A stretch of DNA of 19,774 bases from Gammaproteobacteria bacterium (lineage in GTDB: Bacteria > Pseudomonadota > Gammaproteobacteria > Steroidobacterales > Steroidobacteraceae), in NCBI GenBank assembly GCA_030038645.1, contig JASHSR010000402.1, forward strand, positions 1 through 19,774, written 5' to 3'. Position numbers and translations under genes: made by a program. Under the pieces are notes generated by a model. The model saw only the letters and a list, made by a program, of their open reading frames with translations. It was not told where the DNA came from and made no database searches. Positions 5,851 through 14,505 of this stretch are shown here, in pieces (positions within the stretch are counted from its first letter, which is position 1; each line of letters starts with the position of its first letter).

Positions 5851-6557
5851 CAGCCGCCGGGCACATCGAAGCGCTGGCGCAGAAGGTTCAAGCGTGCCTC
5901 GAGGGGCGCGTGGCGCGCGCGCCGTCCCTCGCAAGCGAGCTCGCGTACGAGGTGGAGCCGCAGGCGCTGCTCGCCGTTTGTACGACGCTCCGCGATGCGC
6001 CGGAGCTGCGTTTCGAGATGCTGATGGACCTCGCGGGCGTCGACTATCTGGAATTCCGCAAGGACCAGTGGCAGACCGAGGCCGCCACGCGGACGGGCTT
6101 CAGCCGGGCCCGCCTGCGGCAAGAGGAGCTGGTCCCGCCTGCGCCCGCCGGCGGCGCGCGCTTCGCGGTCGCCTACCAGCTGCTCTCCATCACGCACAAC
6201 GAGCGCCTGCGGCTGCGCGTCCGGTGCGAGAGCGACGCGGAGCCGGTCGTGGACTCGGTCACGGACATCTGGGCCTCGGCGAACTGGTTCGAGCGCGAGG
6301 CGTTCGATCTCTTCGGGATTCTCTTCCGGGGCCATCCCGACCTGCGCCGCATCCTCACCGATTACGGCTTCGTCGGCCATCCGTTCCGCAAGGATTTCCC
6401 GCTCATCGGCAACGTCGAGGTGCGCTACGACCCGGAGAAGCGCCGCGTCGTCTACCAGCCGGTGAGCATCGAGCCGCGCGTGCTCGTCCCGAAGGTGATT
6501 CGCGAGGACAACCGCTACAACCCGGCGCTCAAAGAGGAGCCGACGCAGCGCTCATGA
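5847..6557 (+). CDS. nuoC: NADH-quinone oxidoreductase subunit C
   Basis: NuoC is a structural subunit of the peripheral arm that binds NuoD and carries no cofactor. The 236-residue protein contains the family signature around WFEREAFDLFGILF and RRILTDYGFVGHPFRKDFP (about residues 151-191), followed by VEVRYD. The region around residues 72-105, with a GFSRA motif and Pro/Gly-rich filler, resembles the insertion I know from Xanthomonas NuoC and supports a gammaproteobacterial source. nuoC and nuoD are separate here, unlike the fused nuoCD of E. coli. The ATG at 5847 gives a natural N-terminus; its ribosome-binding site is weak. The stop TGA overlaps an ATG that begins a decoy frame before nuoD. 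Confidence 0.96.
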   Translation: MTAAGHIEALAQKVQACLEGRVARAPSLASELAYEVEPQALLAVCTTLRDAPELRFEMLMDLAGVDYLEFRKDQWQTEAATRTGFSRARLRQEELVPPAPAGGARFAVAYQLLSITHNERLRLRVRCESDAEPVVDSVTDIWASANWFEREAFDLFGILFRGHPDLRRILTDYGFVGHPFRKDFPLIGNVEVRYDPEKRRVVYQPVSIEPRVLVPKVIREDNRYNPALKEEPTQRS

Positions 6558-6580
6558 ACGATCCGGTGCCACGCTCATGA
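6554..6580 (+). other. 8-codon relay frame duplicating the nuoD start
   Basis: A 13-bp segment, CGCTCATGAACGA, occurs at 6549-6561 and again at 6572-6584, 23 bp apart. The first copy starts an eight-residue frame (MNDPVPRS) at 6554, overlapping the nuoC stop as ATGA. That frame ends at TGA 6578-6580, overlapping the true nuoD ATG (6577) as ATGA. NuoD begins MNDVSAAG, so both frames share MND. The duplication length is not a multiple of three, so the first start cannot read into NuoD. Confidence 0.5.
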
Positions 6581-7854
6581 ACGACGTCTCCGCGGCAGGG
6601 ATCACGGAGATCCGCAACTATACGATGAACTTCGGGCCGCAGCATCCGGCGGCTCACGGGGTGCTGCGTCTCGTCCTCGAGCTCGACGGTGAGGTGGTGC
6701 AGAAGGCGGACCCGCACATCGGCTTGCTGCACCGGGCGACCGAGAAGCTCGCCGAGTCGAAGCCCTACAACCAGTCGATCGGCTACATGGACCGGCTCGA
6801 CTACGTCTCGATGATGTGCAACGAGCACGGGTACGTGCTCGCGATCGAGCGCCTGCTCGGCATCGCCCCCCCGGAGCGCGCGCAGTACATCCGGGTGATG
6901 TTCGATGAGATCACCCGCATCCTGAACCACCTCATGTGGCTCGGCGCCCACGGCCTCGACATCGGCGCCATGACCGTGTTCCTGCTCTGCTTCAAGGAGC
7001 GCGAGGAGCTCATGGACGTGTACGAGGCCGTCTCCGGCACGCGCATGCACGCGACGTACTACCGGCCGGGCGGCGTGTACCGGGATCTGCCGGACTCGAT
7101 GCCGAAGTACCAGCCCTCGAAGTGGCACTCGCAGAAGGAGGTCGACCGGCTGAACGAGGCCCGCTCCGGGTCGATGCTCGATTTCATCTGGGCGTTCACG
7201 GAGCGGTTTCCGAAGTGCATCGAGGACTACGAGGCGCTGCTCACCGACAACCGCATCTGGAAGCAGCGCACCGTCAACATCGGCGTGGTCTCGCCGGAGC
7301 GCGCGATGCAGCTCGGCTTCTCCGGGCCCATGCTGCGCGGATCGGGCATCGTCTGGGATCTGCGCAAGAAGCAGCCGTACGAGGTGTACGACCGCCTGGA
7401 CTTCGACATCCCGGTCGGCGTGAACGGCGATTGCTACGACCGCTATCTCGTGCGGGTGGAGGAGATGCGCCAGTCGAATCGCATCATTCGCCAGTGCGTC
7501 GAGTGGCTGAAGAGCAATCCCGGTCCCGTGATGATCGACGACCGCAAGATCCGCCCGCCGCGCCGCGAGCGGATGAAGGAGGACATGGAGTCCCTGATCC
7601 ACCACTTCAAGTTCTTCACCGAGAGCTACGGCGTGCCGGAGGGGGAGACTTACGCCGCCGTCGAGGCTCCGAAGGGGGAGTTCGGCGTGTACCTGGTGTC
7701 CGACGGCGCGAACAAGCCGTACCGCCTGAAAGTTCGCGCGCCGGGCTTCGCGCATCTCGCCGCGCTCGACGAGATGGTCCGCGGCCACATGATCGCGGAC
7801 GTGGTGGCGGTCATCGGCACGCAGGACATCGTCTTCGGAGAGGTCGACCGATGA
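6577..7854 (+). CDS. nuoD: NADH-quinone oxidoreductase subunit D
   Basis: NuoD, a 49-kDa-type subunit related to the large subunit of NiFe hydrogenases, forms most of the quinone-binding pocket with NuoB. The 425-residue protein has NFGPQHPAAHGVLR (18-31) with the conserved histidine pair His23 and His27, HRATEKLAE, and YMDRLDYVSMM (70-80) containing the quinone-site tyrosine Tyr76. It ends in the typical DIVFGEVDR. The ATG at 6577 is chosen because the upstream duplicate ATG (6554) ends after eight codons. The stop overlaps the nuoE start as ATGA. No strong Shine-Dalgarno lies next to this start, so translational coupling from upstream is likely. Confidence 0.97.
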   Translation: MNDVSAAGITEIRNYTMNFGPQHPAAHGVLRLVLELDGEVVQKADPHIGLLHRATEKLAESKPYNQSIGYMDRLDYVSMMCNEHGYVLAIERLLGIAPPERAQYIRVMFDEITRILNHLMWLGAHGLDIGAMTVFLLCFKEREELMDVYEAVSGTRMHATYYRPGGVYRDLPDSMPKYQPSKWHSQKEVDRLNEARSGSMLDFIWAFTERFPKCIEDYEALLTDNRIWKQRTVNIGVVSPERAMQLGFSGPMLRGSGIVWDLRKKQPYEVYDRLDFDIPVGVNGDCYDRYLVRVEEMRQSNRIIRQCVEWLKSNPGPVMIDDRKIRPPRRERMKEDMESLIHHFKFFTESYGVPEGETYAAVEAPKGEFGVYLVSDGANKPYRLKVRAPGFAHLAALDEMVRGHMIADVVAVIGTQDIVFGEVDR

Positions 7855-7930
7855 CCTCGTCGCTCAGCGAGCACGGCCGCCCGCCGGCGGATCGACCGGC
7901 GACCTCGCTGCTGAGCGAGCGCACCCGCCG
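7844..7930 (+). repeat. Diverged direct duplication at the nuoE start
   Basis: Bases 7844-7882 and 7892-7930 align without gaps at 30 of 39 positions, with an offset of 48 bp. The first copy includes the nuoD stop and nuoE start; in the second the ATG position reads GCG. At protein level TSSLSEHGR is followed 16 residues later by TSLLSERTR. The duplication is in frame, so it lengthened NuoE rather than creating a separate frame. Confidence 0.6.
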
Positions 7931-8384
7931 GGAGATCGATCACTGGGTCGCGAAATTTCCTCCGGGCCGCCAGCGCTCGGCGGTGCTCTCGGCGCTGCGC
8001 GCCGCCCAGGAGCAGAACGAGGGCCATCTCACCCCCGAGCTGCTGCAGGCGGTCGCCGAGTACCTGAGCCTGCCGCCCGTGCAGGTCTTCGAGGTCGCGA
8101 CCTTCTACTCGATGTTCGAGCTGCATCCGTGCGGGCGCCATCACGTGAGCATCTGCACGAACATCTCGTGCATGCTGCGCGGCGCGGAGGATCTCGTCGC
8201 GCACGTGGAGCGCAAGCTCGGTATCCGGCAGGGCGAGAGCACGGCCGACGGGCGGATCTTCCTCAAGCGGGAGGAGGAATGCCTCGCCGCGTGCACGGGC
8301 GCGCCGATGATGATGGTCGATCATATCTATCACGAGCATCTGACGCCGGAGAAGGCCGACGCGATCCTGGACGGGCTGAAATGA
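7851..8384 (+). CDS. nuoE: NADH-quinone oxidoreductase subunit E (N1a cluster)
   Basis: NuoE is a thioredoxin-fold subunit of the NADH dehydrogenase module that carries [2Fe-2S] cluster N1a and pairs with NuoF. The 177-residue protein has all four ligands: Cys102 and Cys107 (ICTNISCMLRG), and Cys144 and Cys148 (ECLAAC). The ATVFY-like EVATFYSMFE segment is also present (81-90). The ATG at 7851 overlaps the nuoD stop as ATGA and has GGAGAGG 7 nt upstream. The first 16 or so residues look like a duplicate of the next 16, making the N-terminus slightly longer than usual. The 3' junction to nuoF carries a palindromic repeat. Confidence 0.97.
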   Translation: MTSSLSEHGRPPADRPATSLLSERTRREIDHWVAKFPPGRQRSAVLSALRAAQEQNEGHLTPELLQAVAEYLSLPPVQVFEVATFYSMFELHPCGRHHVSICTNISCMLRGAEDLVAHVERKLGIRQGESTADGRIFLKREEECLAACTGAPMMMVDHIYHEHLTPEKADAILDGLK

Positions 8385-8469
8385 GCGCAATTCTTCCCGG
8401 CGCGCCTCGCGCCATGATGTGCCCTCGGTCGCGCGTAGCGCGATCCGGGAGAGCAGTTGGGCGCAGCCC

Positions 8470-8473
<4 letters not shown>
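8381..8473 (+). other. 30-codon relay frame spanning the nuoE-nuoF repeat
   Basis: ATG at 8381 overlaps the nuoE stop as ATGA. Its 30-residue frame (starting MSAILPGAPR) crosses the palindromic repeat and ends at TGA 8471-8473, overlapping the nuoF ATG (8470) as ATGA. The DNA just after each ATG is weakly similar (ATGAGCGCAATTC and ATGACAAATTACC). The product is Arg/Pro-rich and mostly encoded by the repeat, so the act of translation is more likely to matter than the peptide. Confidence 0.4.
8398..8473 (-). repeat. Palindromic REP-like repeat, copy 2
   Basis: A 76-bp element in the 85-bp nuoE-nuoF gap that matches 848-925 in reverse orientation. The core stem is formed by GGTCGCGC and GCGCGATCC, with one bulge and one mismatch near the base. 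It is the largest interruption inside the otherwise tight nuoA-nuoG block. Its outer end includes the nuoF ATG at 8470. There is no T-tract, so termination is not expected, but the hairpin could alter mRNA stability between nuoE and nuoF. Confidence 0.75.
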
Positions 8474-9779
<1,306 letters not shown>

Positions 9780-9783
<4 letters not shown>

Positions 9784-11951
9784 CCGATCTCGTCAACATT
9801 GAAGTGAACGGCGTGCCGATGCAGGCGCCCAAGGGAGAGATGATCATCCGCGTCACGGATGCGCACGACATCTACGTCCCGCGCTTCTGCTATCACGACA
9901 AGCTCTCCATCGCCGCGAACTGCCGGATGTGCCTCGTCGAGGTGGAGAAGGCGCCGAAGCCGCTGCCCGCGTGCGCAACGCCCATCGCCGAGGGCATGAA
10001 GATCTTCACGCACTCCAAGCGCGCGACCGACGCGCAGCGCGCGACGATGGAGTTCCTGCTCATCAATCATCCGCTCGACTGCCCGATCTGCGACCAGGGA
10101 GGGGAGTGCGAGCTGCAGGACCTCGCCGTCGGCTTCGGGCGCGATATCTCGCGCTTCAGCGAGCGCAAGCGCGTCGTGAAGGACGAGAACCTGGGCCCGC
10201 TCGTCTCGACGGACATGACGCGTTGTATTCAGTGCACGCGCTGCGTGCGCTTCACCGAGGAGATCGCCGGCTTCCAGGAGCTCGGCCTCATGGGGCGCGG
10301 AGAGCAGGAGACGGTGCGCTCCTTCATCGAGCGGACGGTGGACCACGAGCTCTCGGGCAACATCATCGACCTCTGTCCGGTCGGCGCCCTGAACTCCAAG
10401 CCGTTCCGCTACCGGGCGCGAGCCTGGGAGATGACGGCGCATCCGCTCGTGTCGCCTCACGACGGCACCGGCACGAATCTCTTCGGCCACGTGCTGCGGG
10501 GCCGGCTGATGCGGGTCGTGCCGCGGCCGAACGAGGCGATCAACGAGACCTGGATCGCCGACCGGGACCGCTTCAGCTACGAGGGCATCTACAGCTCCGA
10601 CCGCCTCACGGCGCCGATGATCCGCGAGGGCGGAGTCTTGAGCCGCGTGGATTGGCCCACCGCGCTCGCGGCGGCGGCCGAGCGCTTGCGCGGGCAGGGC
10701 GCCCGCCTCGGCGCGCTCGCAAGCGGCACCAGCACGCTCGAGGAGCTCTACCTGCTCGGACGGCTCGTGCGGGGGCTCGGCTCGCAGAGCATCGATCACC
10801 GCGTGCGCCAGCGCGATTTTCGCGACCAGCAGTCGGACCCGCTCTTTCCGAGCCTCGGGGTGCGCATCGCGGACATCGACGCGCTCGATGCGCTGCTCGT
10901 CGTCGGCTCGAATCTGCGGCGCGAGGCGCCGATTCTCGCGCATCGCGTGCGCAAGGCCGCGCGCCGCGGAGCGCACATCGCCTTCGTCAATCCCGCGCGC
11001 CTCACGTACTACTTCCCCGTCGCCGCGTACTGCGAGTCGGCGCCTGCCCGGCAGGTCGCCGATCTCGCTGCGGTGCTCGCGGCGGCGAGCCAAGGCGCCG
11101 GGCGGCCCGTGCCGGATGCCGTCGCGAGCGTCGCTCGCAGCGCGCAGGTGACCGAGGCCCATCGCGCCGTGGCCGCCGCCCTCGCCTCGGGAGAGCGCAG
11201 GGCCGTGTGGCTCGGAGCGCTCGCGCTGCGCCATCCCGCGTACGCGGATCTGCGCGCGCTCGCCGCGGCCATCGCGGAGATCACCGGCGCGACGCTCGGC
11301 GTGCTCGCCGAGGGAGGCAATGCGGCGGGGGCCTACCTCGCCGGCGCCGTGCCGCACCGGGAGGCGGGCGGCGCGCCGGTCGCTCATCCTGGGCTCACGG
11401 CCGAGCAGATGCTGCGCGGCGGGGCGAAGGCGCTCCTGCTCTTCGGCGGCGTCGAGCCCTGGGCGGAGCCGCGGGGGGGCGCCGAGGCGCTCGAGTCCCT
11501 CTCGCGCGCGGAGCTCGTCGTTGGCATCACGCCCTATGCCGGCGAGCCGCTCCAGCGGCTCGCCCACATCCTGCTGCCGATCGGCACCTTCGCCGAGACC
11601 TCCGGCACGTTCGTCAACCTCGAGGGGGTTTGGCAGAGCTTCGCGGGCGCCGCGCGGCCGCTCGGCGAGTCGCGCCCGGGCTGGAAGCTGCTGCGCGCGC
11701 TCGGCACCGAGCTCGCGCTTCCGGGGTTCGAGTATCAGTCGTCCGAAGAGGTCCTGGGCGAGCTGCGCCGGACCTGCGGCGATGCGGCGCCGGGAGCGTA
11801 CCGAGGCGCGCACCGAGTGGAGCCGGCTGCGGCGGCTACCGGGTCCGCGAGCGTCGTGGACCTGCCGATGTACCAGGCGGACGCCATCGTGCGTCGCGCC
11901 GACTCGCTGCAGCGCACCGCCGAGGGGCGCGCCGAGCCGTCGATTTACTGA
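9780..11951 (+). CDS. nuoG: NADH-quinone oxidoreductase subunit G
   Basis: NuoG is the large iron-sulfur subunit of the NADH module. The 723-residue protein begins with a ferredoxin-like [2Fe-2S] site, N1b (Cys37, Cys48, Cys51, Cys65). Next come the His-ligated [4Fe-4S] N5 (His97, Cys101, Cys104, Cys110) and the [4Fe-4S] N4 (Cys149, Cys152, Cys155, Cys199). A molybdopterin-oxidoreductase-like domain, no longer catalytic in this family, fills the rest. The extra cysteine set for cluster N7, found in E. coli, is absent near residues 215-270; many lineages lack it. The C-terminal half is Ala-rich. The start overlaps the nuoF stop as ATGA. nuoH begins 14 nt after the stop. Confidence 0.97.
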
Positions 11952-11965
11952 AGTAGCGAGAGACC

Positions 11966-13027
11966 GTGCTTTCCACGCTTTCATCGGATTGGCTCGCTCT
12001 GCCGGCCATTGCGCGGTCGACGGTGTGGATCATCGTCGTCACGGTCGTGCTCATTCTCTGCGTGGCCTATCTCACGCTCTGGGAGCGCAAGGTCATCGGC
12101 TGGATGCAGCTGCGGCGCGGGCCGAACCGGGTGCGGATCTTCGGCCTGCTCCCGGGCGCCGGACAGCCGTTCGCCGACGTCTTCAAGCTGCTGATGAAGG
12201 AGGTCATCGTCCCGACGAACTCGAACAAGATCCTCTTCCGGCTCGCCCCGGCGATCGCGCTCGTGCCGGCGTTTGCGACCTGGGCGGTGATTCCGCTCTC
12301 GCCCCGGCTCACCATCGCCCACATCGACGCGGGACTGCTCTACGTTCTCTCGCTCACGTCGGCCGGCGTGTACGGCATCATCCTCGCGGGCTGGGCGGCG
12401 AACTCCAAGTACGCCTTCCTCGGCGCCATGCGCTCGGCCGCGCAGATCGTCGCCTACGAGATCGCAATGGGCTTCGCGCTCGTCGGAGTGCTGATGGCCG
12501 CGGGGAGCCTCGATCTGAGCACCATCGTGCGCGCACAGCACGGCGGCCCGCTCGCCTGGAACTGGCTGTGGCTGTTTCCCCTGCTCGTGGTGTACTTCAT
12601 CTCGGGTGTCGCCGAGACCAACCGCGCCCCCTTCGACGTGGCCGAGGGCGAATCCGAGATCGTCGCCGGCTTCCACGTCGAGTACTCGGGCATGGCGTTC
12701 GCGCTGTTCTTCCTCGCCGAGTACGCGAACATGATCCTCATCTCCGCGCTCACCGCGGTGTTCTTCTTCGGCGGCTGGCTCTCGCCCTTCGACGGCTACC
12801 CGGTCGTCGGCGGCACGATTCTCGGTCGGCCGAGCTTCCTGTGGCTCGCGCTCAAGATCTTCCTCGCGCTGTTCCTGTTCCTGTGGTTCCGCGCGACTTT
12901 CCCCCGCTACCGCTACGACCAGATCATGCGCCTCGGCTGGAAGATGCTGATTCCGGTGACGCTCGTGTGGATCGCCGCGGAAGGCGTGATGTCCTACTAT
13001 CACATCGGGCCGTGGCATGCGGCCTGA
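11966..13027 (+). CDS. nuoH: NADH-quinone oxidoreductase subunit H
   Basis: NuoH is the membrane subunit that seals the quinone chamber and links it to the proton channels. The 353-residue protein has about eight to nine membrane segments and the signatures LWERKVIGWMQLRRGPNRV (38-56), ADVFKLLMKE (70-79) and AETNRAPFDVAEGESE (216-231), followed by AEYANM. The acidic residues of the quinone-side loop are all present. The GTG start is preceded by a GAGAG-like sequence and gives the usual short N-terminal tail. An 18-nt gap separates it from nuoI. Confidence 0.97.
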   Translation: MLSTLSSDWLALPAIARSTVWIIVVTVVLILCVAYLTLWERKVIGWMQLRRGPNRVRIFGLLPGAGQPFADVFKLLMKEVIVPTNSNKILFRLAPAIALVPAFATWAVIPLSPRLTIAHIDAGLLYVLSLTSAGVYGIILAGWAANSKYAFLGAMRSAAQIVAYEIAMGFALVGVLMAAGSLDLSTIVRAQHGGPLAWNWLWLFPLLVVYFISGVAETNRAPFDVAEGESEIVAGFHVEYSGMAFALFFLAEYANMILISALTAVFFFGGWLSPFDGYPVVGGTILGRPSFLWLALKIFLALFLFLWFRATFPRYRYDQIMRLGWKMLIPVTLVWIAAEGVMSYYHIGPWHAA

Positions 13028-13045
13028 CGCCCCCGGATATCGCTG

Positions 13046-13528
13046 ATGGCCGCCAATCCATTCAAGACGCTGCTGATGCCGGAGCTGATGAAGGGCATGG
13101 CCGTCACGCTCAGGACCTTCTTCACGAGCAAGTACACGCTCAACTATCCCGAGGAGAAGACCCCGCAATCGCCGCGTTTCCGCGGGCTGCACGCCTTGCG
13201 CCGCTACCCGAACGGCGAGGAGCGCTGCATCGCCTGCAAGCTCTGCGAGGCGGTGTGTCCCGCGGTCTGCATCACCATCGAGTCGGATGTCGCCAAGGAC
13301 GGCACGCGGCGCACCACGCGGTACGACATCGACCTGTTCAAGTGCATCTACTGCGGCTTCTGCGAGGAGGCCTGTCCGGTCGATGCCATCGTCCTCACGC
13401 GCATCCACGAGTACCACATGGAGCACCGGGGCGAGAACATCATGTCGAAGGACAAGCTGCTCGCCGTCGGGGAGCGCTACGAGGCGATGATCGCCGCCGA
13501 CAAGGCGGCGGATGCGCCTTATCGGTGA
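13046..13528 (+). CDS. nuoI: NADH-quinone oxidoreductase subunit I (N6a and N6b clusters)
   Basis: NuoI is an 8Fe ferredoxin-like subunit that carries clusters N6a and N6b between the NADH arm and N2. The 160-residue protein has two classic CxxCxxCxxxCP motifs: Cys61, 64, 67 and 71 (CIACKLCEAVCP) and Cys100, 103, 106 and 110 (CIYCGFCEEACP). The N-terminal amphipathic region (MPELMKGMAVTLRTFF) anchors it to the membrane arm. The ATG at 13046 is the natural start although its ribosome-binding site is poor. A 65-bp gap with short tandem repeats follows, one of the larger gaps in the operon. Confidence 0.97.
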   Translation: MAANPFKTLLMPELMKGMAVTLRTFFTSKYTLNYPEEKTPQSPRFRGLHALRRYPNGEERCIACKLCEAVCPAVCITIESDVAKDGTRRTTRYDIDLFKCIYCGFCEEACPVDAIVLTRIHEYHMEHRGENIMSKDKLLAVGERYEAMIAADKAADAPYR

Positions 13529-13549
13529 GGGCGGCCGGCAGGGGCACTC

Positions 13550-13588
13550 CGGCAAGAGAGCACGGCAAGAAGGCACGGCAAGAAGACC
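13550..13588 (+). repeat. Three 13-bp tandem repeats before nuoJ
   Basis: Three adjacent units, CGGCAAGAGAGCA, CGGCAAGAAGGCA and CGGCAAGAAGACC, end 5 nt before the nuoJ ATG. They share CGGCAAGA and supply the purine-rich AAGAAG upstream of nuoJ, which may act as its weak ribosome-binding region. They are probably a slippage product. Confidence 0.8.
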
Positions 13589-13593
13589 CAGAC

Positions 13594-14196
13594 ATGCTCG
13601 TTCAGATTCTCTTTTACGTCTTCGCCACGATCCTGGTGGCGTCGGCCCTCGGCGTCATCGTCGCGCGCAACCCGGTGCATTCCGCGCTGGGCCTCGTCAT
13701 GTGCTTCGTGACGAGCGCGGCGATCTGGTTGCTCGCCGGCGCGGAGTTCCTCGCGATCGTCCTGGTCCTGGTCTACGTCGGGGCGGTGATGGTGCTGTTC
13801 CTGTTCGTCGTGATGATGCTCGACATCAACCTCGAGGAGCTGCGCCGCGGCTTCACCCGGTTCGCGTGGCTCGGCTGGCTCACCGCGGGCGCCGTCATCT
13901 TCGAGATCGTCGGGGTCGTCGTGTCGCGCGCCTTCGGAGTCGACGTGACCCGAGGCCCGCTGCCGCAGCCCGAGAGCTATAGCAACACGACCGAGCTCGG
14001 GCGCGCGCTCTACACGGAGTTCGCCTATCCCTTCGAGCTCGCCGCCGTAGTGCTGCTCGTCGCGATCGTCGCGGCCATCGCGCTCACCATGCGCCGCCGT
14101 CCCGGCTACAAGGCGCAGGACGTGAGCCGCCAGGTCGCCGTGCGCGCGCAGGACCGGGTGCGCATCGTCCACATGGAGCCGGAGGAGCGCTCGTGA
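13594..14196 (+). CDS. nuoJ: NADH-quinone oxidoreductase subunit J
   Basis: NuoJ is a membrane subunit whose third helix contains a pi-bulge implicated in coupling. The 200-residue protein has five predicted membrane segments and the conserved helix VLVYVGAVMVLFLFVVMML (residues 57-75). A loop of about 25 residues (SRAFGVDVTRG onward) precedes the last helix, and a basic tail follows. The frame stays open far upstream into other genes, so the ATG at 13594, just after the 13-bp repeats and matching the family N-terminus (MLVQILFYVFA), is chosen. Its stop overlaps the nuoK start as GTGA. Confidence 0.96.
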   Translation: MLVQILFYVFATILVASALGVIVARNPVHSALGLVMCFVTSAAIWLLAGAEFLAIVLVLVYVGAVMVLFLFVVMMLDINLEELRRGFTRFAWLGWLTAGAVIFEIVGVVVSRAFGVDVTRGPLPQPESYSNTTELGRALYTEFAYPFELAAVVLLVAIVAAIALTMRRRPGYKAQDVSRQVAVRAQDRVRIVHMEPEERS

Positions 14197-14498
14197 TCTC
14201 GCTCGCGGAGCTGCTCGGACTCTCCGGTGTGCTGTTCGCGATCGCCGTCGCGGGCGTGTTCCTCAACCGCAAGAACCTCATCCTGCTCCTGATGTGCGTC
14301 GAGCTGCTGCTGCTCGCCGCGAACTTCAACTTCATCGCCTTCTCGAGGTACTTGGGCGACATCCGCGGACAGATCTTCGTGTTCTTCGTGCTCACCGTCG
14401 CGGCGGCGGAGTCGGCGATCGGGCTCGCGATCCTCGTCGTGCTGTTCCGCGAGCGGCGCAGCGTCAACGTCGAAGACCTGAATACGCTCAAGGGGTGA
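14193..14498 (+). CDS. nuoK: NADH-quinone oxidoreductase subunit K
   Basis: NuoK is an MrpC-like subunit with three membrane helices. The 101-residue length is exactly typical. The two buried glutamates of the central proton path are present: Glu37 (MCVELLLLAANFNF) and Glu73 (AAAESAIGLA). The GTG start overlaps the nuoJ stop and has a strong GGAGGAG at 14181-14187, so the start is firm. Its stop overlaps a GTG that opens a four-codon frame (VSRA) ending on the nuoL ATG. Confidence 0.98.
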   Translation: MISLAELLGLSGVLFAIAVAGVFLNRKNLILLLMCVELLLLAANFNFIAFSRYLGDIRGQIFVFFVLTVAAAESAIGLAILVVLFRERRSVNVEDLNTLKG

Positions 14499-14505
14499 GC
14501 CGCGC

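Noticed and set aside
10420..10600. Loss of an iron-sulfur cluster (N7) in NuoG.
   Set aside because: The cysteines are absent, but N7 is missing from many bacterial and mitochondrial enzymes, so this is ordinary variation.
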